From an uncultured Mucispirillum sp. (GTDB lineage: Bacteria > Chrysiogenota > Deferribacteres > Deferribacterales > Mucispirillaceae): a stretch of 11,747 nt of DNA. The stretch's first letter is position 1. Every line of letters begins with the position of its first letter. Positions 7,373-11,747 of the stretch are shown here, piece by piece. Location: positions 2,155 to 13,901 of the forward strand of contig CAJUJZ010000051.1 in assembly GCA_910586745.1 (NCBI GenBank). The letters are read 5' to 3'. The notes beneath the pieces were generated by a model. That model saw only the letters and a program-made list of their open reading frames with translations. It did no database searches and was not told the DNA's origin. The position numbers and the translations under genes were made by a program.

Positions 7373-10300
7373 TTATCCTCTTTTATTAATTTCCTGCAGG
7401 CTCCTTAATCTGCTTACAGCTTTTTGTGCTGCTTTTATACCACTTGCAGCTGCAATCGCAGCATCTATTGTTGTAACATAAGGGATACCATATTTTACAG
7501 CACTTTTTCTAATTAATGCACCATCACTTTTTAATGATTTGTTTCCCGGAGTATCAATAATTAAATTAAGCTCACCATTTATAATTAAATCTGTAATATT
7601 TGGTCTGCCTTCACTTTCCTTAAATATAAATTCTGATTTAACATTATTTTCCTGTAAAAATGTATGAGTGCCTTTTGTAGCTACAATTTTAAACCCTGTT
7701 TCTTCTAAAATTTTAGCAGTTTCTAAAAGTTTATCATCTTTTTTATCACATGAAAGCAGAACTGTTCCTTTTAAAGGCATATAAAGCCCTGCTGATTCTT
7801 CTGCTTTATAATAAGCATAATCAAAAGTATCTGCAATCCCCATAACTTCACCAGTTGATTTCATTTCAGGTCCTAAAACTGGGTCAGTATTTGGAAATTT
7901 ATTAAATGGCAGCACAGCCTGTTTTACAGCATAAAAATCAAATGCTGGTTTTTTCAAATTAAAAGATGCAAGGCTTCTGCCTTCCATTAATAATGTTGCA
8001 ATTTTAGCCATTGGAATACCAGATACTTTTGAAACAATAGGCACAGTTCTTGATGCCCTAGGGTTTGCTTCTAGCACATATATAACATTATTTTCAACAG
8101 CAAACTGCACATTGATTAAGCCTATAACTCCAAGTTCTACAGCTATTTTTTCCATATAACTTTTTATTGTTTCCTGCTGTTTTTCTGTTAAACGAACTGG
8201 TGGAATAACACATGCAGAATCGCCAGAGTGAACACCTGCTAGTTCTATATGTTCCATAACAGCAGGCACAAACGCTTCTTTACCGTCACAAAGTGCATCT
8301 GCTTCACATTCAAGAGCATTGTTTAAAAATCTGTCTATAAGAAGTGGCTTACTGCTGCTTACTTCTATATCCTGAGCTAAATATTCTTTTAATTCACTTT
8401 CATTATTGATTATAGCCATACCCCTGCCGCCAAGCACATAAGATGGGCGGATAATTACAGGATAGCCTATTTTTGCAGCAACACTTTCAACCTTAGCAAT
8501 ATCAGATACAGTGTCAGCTTCAGGCATTTTAATATTTAATTTATCCATAAGTCTTGCAAAAAGTTCCCTGTCTTCAACAGATGCAATTACTTCTGGTTTA
8601 GTGCCAAGCATATTAACACCTGCTGATTCAAGTTTTTTAGCAATATTTAATGGAGTCTGACCACCAAACTGAACAATAGCACCTTCTGGTTTCTCATAGT
8701 TATATATTTCTATAACATCTTCCACTGTTAATGGCTCAAAATAAAGCCTGTCTGATGTATCATAATCAGTTGATACTGTTTCCGGATTACAGTTAACAAT
8801 AATAGTTTCATACCCTGCTTCTTTCATAGCAAATGCAGCATGAACAGAACAGTAATCAAACTCTATACCCTGACCAATTCTGTTTGGACCGCTTCCAAGC
8901 ACCATAACTTTCTTTTTATCATTTGATACTTGTGCAGTTGATGATGTATCTTCTCTATTATATGTAGAATAATAATAACATGCACTTGAAAAACCAGTTT
9001 TTTCATCTTTTGGAACACCTGATACACCAATAGGTAAAAATACAGGTCTTATACCCATATCATGACGGCGTTCTCTAACTGTTTTTTCTTTAGTTTTTAA
9101 CAGGTCTGCAATATATTTATCTGAAAAGCCGTATTGTTTAGCTTTGTATAATACATTATCAGGTAGAGAAACAATAGTATAAGATGAAATTGTATTTTCC
9201 ATATCAACAATTGCCTGCATTTCTTCAAGGAAATAGTGCTTGATTTTTGTAATATTGTGAAGCTCATCTATTGTCATGCCTTTTTTCATAGCTTCATACA
9301 TTATCCACTGCCTTTGGCTTGATGGACAGTATAAAAGGCTTCTTAATTCATCTAAACTTTTACTTTTATATTCTTTTAAGTTGCCTAAACCAAACCTGCC
9401 ATTTTCAAGAGAACGGATAGCTTTTAAAAATGCTTCTTTATAAGTAGAGCCTATACTCATTACTTCGCCAACTGCTTTCATTTGAGTGCCAAGCACATCT
9501 TCTTCCTGTGGAAATTTTTCAAATGCCCAGCGTGCAAATTTTATAACAACATAATCACCATTAGGTTTATATTTATCAAGTGTACCAAATTTGTAGTGTG
9601 GTATCTCATCAAGCGTAAGCCCTGCTGCAAGTTTTGCAGAAATATAAGCAATAGGAAAGCCTGTAGCTTTTGAAGCAAGAGCAGAAGAACGAGAAGTTCT
9701 TGGATTTATTTCAATAATAACTATCCTGTCTGTTTTTGGATCATGAGCAAACTGTACATTTGTGCCTCCTGTAACTCCTACATTATGTGCAATATCCCAC
9801 GCATGTTTTTCCAGACGCTTTTGCACATCTTTACTGATTGTAAGCATAGGTGCTGCACAAAAGCTGTCACCAGTATGCACACCCATTGGGTCAATATTTT
9901 CAATAAAACATACTGTAATAATCTGCCCCTTGCTGTCCCTAACAATTTCAAGCTCCAGTTCTTCCCAGCCTGCAACACTTTCTTCAATTAATACCTGATC
10001 AATCATAGATGCTGCAATACCGTTAGATGCAACTTTTCTCAATTCTGTAGCATTATATACTAAACCGCCGCCTGTTCCGCCAAGAGTATATGCTGGACGA
10101 ACTACAACAGGATATCCTAAATCATTTGCAATTTTTTCTGCTTCTTCAACTGTATATGCAGGAATACTTTTAGGCATATCAACGCCTATTTTTTCCATAG
10201 TTTCTTTAAAAATAATCCTATCTTCACCACGCTCAATAGCTTCCAGATTAATACCTATAACTTCCACATTATATTTATCTAAAATACCAGCTTTAGAAAG

Positions 10301-10603
10301 CTCCATGGTTAAGTTTAAGCCTGTCTGCCCGCCAAGGCTTGGAAGAAGTGAATCTGGCCTTTCTTTTTCAATAACTGCTTCAAGCCTTTTCACATTTAAA
10401 GGCTCTATATAAGTAATATCAGCAGTATCTGGGTCTGTCATAATAGTAGCAGGGTTTGAGTTTACAAGCACTACTTCATAACCAAGTTCTTTTAATGCTT
10501 TACAAGCCTGAGTACCAGAATAGTCAAACTCGCAGGCTTGACCTATTACAATAGGACCTGAGCCAATAATTAATACTTTTTTAATGTCTTCCCTTTTAGG
10601 CAT
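7373..10603 (-). CDS. carB: Carbamoyl phosphate synthase large subunit
   Basis: A 1076-residue cytoplasmic enzyme, full length for CarB. With the glutaminase CarA it makes carbamoyl phosphate from bicarbonate, ammonia and two ATP, feeding pyrimidine and arginine synthesis. The first half has a nucleotide-fold start GSGPIVIGQA (14-23), ATP-grasp loop LGGTGGG (174-180) and metal site EINPR (298-302). An oligomerisation region spans about 403-550. The second half repeats the pattern with GSGPNRIGQG (570-579), LGGRGMA (724-730) and EANPRASRT (845-853). The C-terminal MGS-like allosteric domain runs from about 941 to 1062. Oddity: the near-universal VDTCAAEF segment after GIRPVF is replaced by LPIGVSGVPKDEKTGFSSAC (523-542) before YYYSTY. 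A GGAG ribosome binding site lies 7 bases before the ATG. No carA is adjacent. Confidence 0.98.
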   Translation of the reverse strand: MPKREDIKKVLIIGSGPIVIGQACEFDYSGTQACKALKELGYEVVLVNSNPATIMTDPDTADITYIEPLNVKRLEAVIEKERPDSLLPSLGGQTGLNLTMELSKAGILDKYNVEVIGINLEAIERGEDRIIFKETMEKIGVDMPKSIPAYTVEEAEKIANDLGYPVVVRPAYTLGGTGGGLVYNATELRKVASNGIAASMIDQVLIEESVAGWEELELEIVRDSKGQIITVCFIENIDPMGVHTGDSFCAAPMLTISKDVQKRLEKHAWDIAHNVGVTGGTNVQFAHDPKTDRIVIIEINPRTSRSSALASKATGFPIAYISAKLAAGLTLDEIPHYKFGTLDKYKPNGDYVVIKFARWAFEKFPQEEDVLGTQMKAVGEVMSIGSTYKEAFLKAIRSLENGRFGLGNLKEYKSKSLDELRSLLYCPSSQRQWIMYEAMKKGMTIDELHNITKIKHYFLEEMQAIVDMENTISSYTIVSLPDNVLYKAKQYGFSDKYIADLLKTKEKTVRERRHDMGIRPVFLPIGVSGVPKDEKTGFSSACYYYSTYNREDTSSTAQVSNDKKKVMVLGSGPNRIGQGIEFDYCSVHAAFAMKEAGYETIIVNCNPETVSTDYDTSDRLYFEPLTVEDVIEIYNYEKPEGAIVQFGGQTPLNIAKKLESAGVNMLGTKPEVIASVEDRELFARLMDKLNIKMPEADTVSDIAKVESVAAKIGYPVIIRPSYVLGGRGMAIINNESELKEYLAQDIEVSSSKPLLIDRFLNNALECEADALCDGKEAFVPAVMEHIELAGVHSGDSACVIPPVRLTEKQQETIKSYMEKIAVELGVIGLINVQFAVENNVIYVLEANPRASRTVPIVSKVSGIPMAKIATLLMEGRSLASFNLKKPAFDFYAVKQAVLPFNKFPNTDPVLGPEMKSTGEVMGIADTFDYAYYKAEESAGLYMPLKGTVLLSCDKKDDKLLETAKILEETGFKIVATKGTHTFLQENNVKSEFIFKESEGRPNITDLIINGELNLIIDTPGNKSLKSDGALIRKSAVKYGIPYVTTIDAAIAAASGIKAAQKAVSRLRSLQEINKRG

Positions 10604-10636
10604 ACTTAAACTCCAATATTTTATTTAAAACAAAAT

Positions 10637-10665
10637 ATTTTACTATTTTGCTGTATCTTTGTAAA
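10637..10665 (-). promoter_or_regulatory. Sigma70-type promoter for carB-yeiH-ZIP
   Basis: On the minus strand, TTTACA (bases 10665-10660, 5 of 6 to consensus) is separated by exactly 17 bases from TAAAAT (10642-10637, 5 of 6). Transcription would start near 10630, giving a leader of about 27 bases before the carB ATG. That is too short for a long attenuator, and I see no hairpin in it. Confidence 0.7.
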
Positions 10666-10698
10666 GTAATATTATAAAACAACAGATATACTTTTGTG

Positions 10699-10719
10699 AT
10701 AACATGTAAAAAGTGTTAT
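10699..10719. repeat. Short inverted repeat between divergent promoters
   Basis: ATAACA at 10699-10704 and TGTTAT at 10714-10719 form a perfect 6-bp inverted repeat with a 9-base spacer, between the divergent carB and tRNA-Phe promoters. It could be an operator, but in DNA this AT-rich a chance match of this size is easy. Confidence 0.25.
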
Positions 10720-10776
10720 TATATAAGGCTTTTAGTATGGTATAATAAAAAAAATTATTTTTTTTAAAAAAAGTGC

Positions 10777-10806
10777 TTGACTAAAAATAAAATATATGGT
10801 TATATT
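10777..10806 (+). promoter_or_regulatory. Promoter of the tRNA-Phe gene
   Basis: TTGACT (10777-10782) and TATATT (10801-10806) are each 5 of 6 to the sigma70 consensus with an 18-base spacer. The predicted start near 10813 leaves about 19 bases of 5' leader before the mature tRNA. An A/T tract at 10747-10772 just upstream could act as an UP element. Confidence 0.7.
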
Positions 10807-10831
10807 CTCAAACCTGATAATAACAGGTGAT

Positions 10832-10907
<76 letters not shown>

Positions 10908-11015
10908 TTTCTGTCATGGTTATTTATTTTGACACTTTTAATTTTATTCCAGTGAAATTCATTAAATATTTTACTAATATTTTGTCATCTATATTTTTAG
11001 TATATTTTAATATTT

Positions 11016-11035
11016 AATACCATTATTCTGGTATT
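11016..11035. repeat. Perfect 7-bp hairpin between tRNA-Phe and the small minus-strand ORF
   Basis: AATACCA (11016-11022) and TGGTATT (11029-11035) pair perfectly around 6 bases. The hairpin ends at the stop codon of the converging small ORF and lies 108 bases after the tRNA, so it may limit transcription from either side. No run of U follows it on either strand, so it is not a standard intrinsic terminator. Confidence 0.4.
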
Positions 11036-11265
11036 TAGTAGTCTGTTAATTTTACAAACTCCTTTGCTTGCCCACAACCTAAATTATCATCTTTAGTGAA
11101 TAAATTTAATACATATTCTTTCCAGCTTTCACACTCTGTATTATCTATTGTGCTAAATACTTCTTCTATTGGCTGGTATTTTAGTTTATATAATTCATCA
11201 CTTTCTTTATATTCCACTTCTACATACTCCAAATACAATGGAAGTGTAACTTCATATAAAAACAT
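11035..11265 (-). CDS. Small hypothetical protein, or 3' remnant of a decayed gene
   Basis: A 76-residue reading frame I do not recognise. Its composition looks protein-like: acidic and aromatic, with repeated Glu/Tyr/Leu (LPLYLEYVEVEYKES near the N-terminus), an SWKEYV segment, two cysteines (in NTECES and NLGCGQ), no signal peptide and no membrane segment. No Shine-Dalgarno sequence precedes the ATG, and the frame stays open for eight more codons upstream to a stop, so this ATG may not be a true start. Upstream, the same frame carries several stops, but open segments in this and the +1 frame run back to an ATG at 11466. It may therefore be the tail of a broken gene. No function is proposed. 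Confidence 0.4.
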   Translation of the reverse strand: MFLYEVTLPLYLEYVEVEYKESDELYKLKYQPIEEVFSTIDNTECESWKEYVLNLFTKDDNLGCGQAKEFVKLTDY

Positions 11266-11488
11266 TTGTGATAATTTAAAATTGATCCATTAATATTAAC
11301 TATAGAATATCCTATTCTATCATAGGTAACTACTATTTTATATAATATTCATATTATTTCATAAGGATAAATCAAGACACTATACTACTTTTGCATCTTA
11401 TTCTAAAATTTGAAGAGGCTCTATACTTGTAAACATTAACTCACTTATTAGACTTTCTTCTGCCATTTTGTTTCACTATTACATAAAA
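11266..11488 (-). other. Non-coding or decayed region between the small ORF and the repeats
   Basis: This stretch holds a 22-codon minus-strand ORF (ATG at 11466, stop ending at 11398) beginning MAEESLISELMF and ending in LQILE, in the same frame as the 76-residue ORF downstream. Stops interrupt that frame at 11400-11398 and several later positions. Between about 11354 and 11266 the +1 frame reads a protein-like run that includes VVTYDRIGYSIVNINGS. I see no ribosome binding site and no clear promoter. It is either a degraded gene of about 144 codons or chance in AT-rich DNA. Confidence 0.3.
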
Positions 11489-11555
11489 AACTCTGCCCCC
11501 GACTGTTTAAAGTGCTGCTGAACAAAAATCAGTCAGGGGACTTACGATAGGAAAA
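11489..11555 (-). repeat. 67-base direct repeat, copy 1, with long hairpin
   Basis: This copy matches copy 2 at 62 of 67 positions and is far richer in G+C than its flanks. The arms at 11496-11506 and 11529-11539 fold into a stem of 10 pairs. On the minus strand one pair is G.U; on the plus strand that pair would be C.A. The loop (about 22 bases) includes GTTCAGCAGCAC on the minus strand and is conserved in both copies. Six U residues occur 5 bases after the stem on the minus strand, so termination in this copy is possible but not standard. The role is unknown. Confidence 0.75.
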
Positions 11556-11632
11556 GAAATAGGAAAGCTCTTACCTTCCATTCCATAATATATTTTTTAT
11601 ACCTTTTCTATCTTTTTATAATATATTAAATT

Positions 11633-11672
11633 AAGTATAAAACTTTAACAAACTAACATACTTTTTATACTT
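11633..11672. repeat. Perfect 10-bp inverted repeat between the two direct repeats
   Basis: AAGTATAAAA at 11633-11642 and TTTTATACTT at 11663-11672 are exact reverse complements with a 20-base spacer. The interval is almost pure A/T, which weakens its significance, but ten consecutive pairs is longer than other palindromes nearby. It could be an operator, part of the larger repeat unit, or chance. Confidence 0.4.
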
Positions 11673-11680
11673 GGTTTATA

Positions 11681-11747
11681 AACTCTGCCCCCAACTGTCT
11701 AAAGTGCTGCTGAACAAAAAACAATCGGGGGACTTACGATAGGAAAA
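11681..11747 (-). repeat. 67-base direct repeat, copy 2, with long hairpin (may continue past window end)
   Basis: This is the second copy, starting 192 bases after the first. It differs at repeat positions 13, 19, 41, 44 and 47. Its arms at 11688-11698 and 11721-11731 give 11 continuous pairs on the minus strand, two of them G.U; on the plus strand those two would be A.C mismatches. Identity with copy 1 runs to the last base of the window, so the true right-hand boundary cannot be set here for this copy. Confidence 0.75.

Noticed and set aside
11096..11293. 65-codon plus-strand ORF opposite the 76-residue ORF
   Set aside because: It is antisense to a more protein-like frame, Ser/Tyr/Asn-rich as expected from a complementary strand, and has no ribosome binding site.
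11489..11747. CRISPR array
   Set aside because: Only two copies, 67-base units and 125 bases between them, with no cas genes; the dimensions do not fit CRISPR.
11489..11747. Integron attC sites or IS200/IS605 ends
   Set aside because: The hairpins invite the comparison, but no core-site pair of the RYYYAAC/GTTRRRY type frames them, and no integrase or TnpA gene is visible. A TTAC next to the stem is too short to count.

Overview
The window is AT-rich chromosomal DNA from what looks like an anaerobic or microaerophilic Gram-negative bacterium. The evidence is a lipoprotein-type tetraheme flavocytochrome c of the periplasmic fumarate reductase family, A/T-ending codons and very AT-rich intergenic DNA. 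A gut Deferribacterota relative such as Mucispirillum would fit, but that is a guess from gene style, not a demonstrated assignment.

Positions 1-2315 (+ strand) hold a polar amino acid ABC importer operon: the 3' end of a substrate-binding protein, a GTG-started permease, an ATPase that overlaps the permease by 4 bases, and a YbaK-type aminoacyl-tRNA deacylase 2 bases further on. Positions 2316-4423 hold a single-gene unit: a candidate promoter, a strong ribosome binding site, the flavocytochrome c gene and a clear intrinsic terminator. After a 363-base AT-rich gap comes an EamA/DMT-family transporter (4728-5600, +).

Positions 10603 back to 5602 (- strand) form a second tight cluster: carB (large subunit of carbamoyl phosphate synthase), a YeiH/UPF0324 membrane protein and a ZIP-family metal transporter. 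It reads toward the EamA gene and the two stop codons are one base apart. A good sigma70-type promoter precedes carB. A tRNA-Phe(GAA) gene with encoded CCA and its own promoter diverges from it.

The last ~840 bases (10908-11747) hold one small minus-strand ORF of unknown function, possibly the 3' end of a decayed gene. They also hold two copies of a 67-base direct repeat (62/67 identical, 192-base period). Each copy folds into a long hairpin. Most substitutions between copies keep pairing on the minus strand through G.U wobbles but would be A.C mismatches on the plus strand. This is the least ordinary signal in the window. Most of the rest is recognisable housekeeping and transport; I see no defence system, integrase, transposase or CRISPR array.
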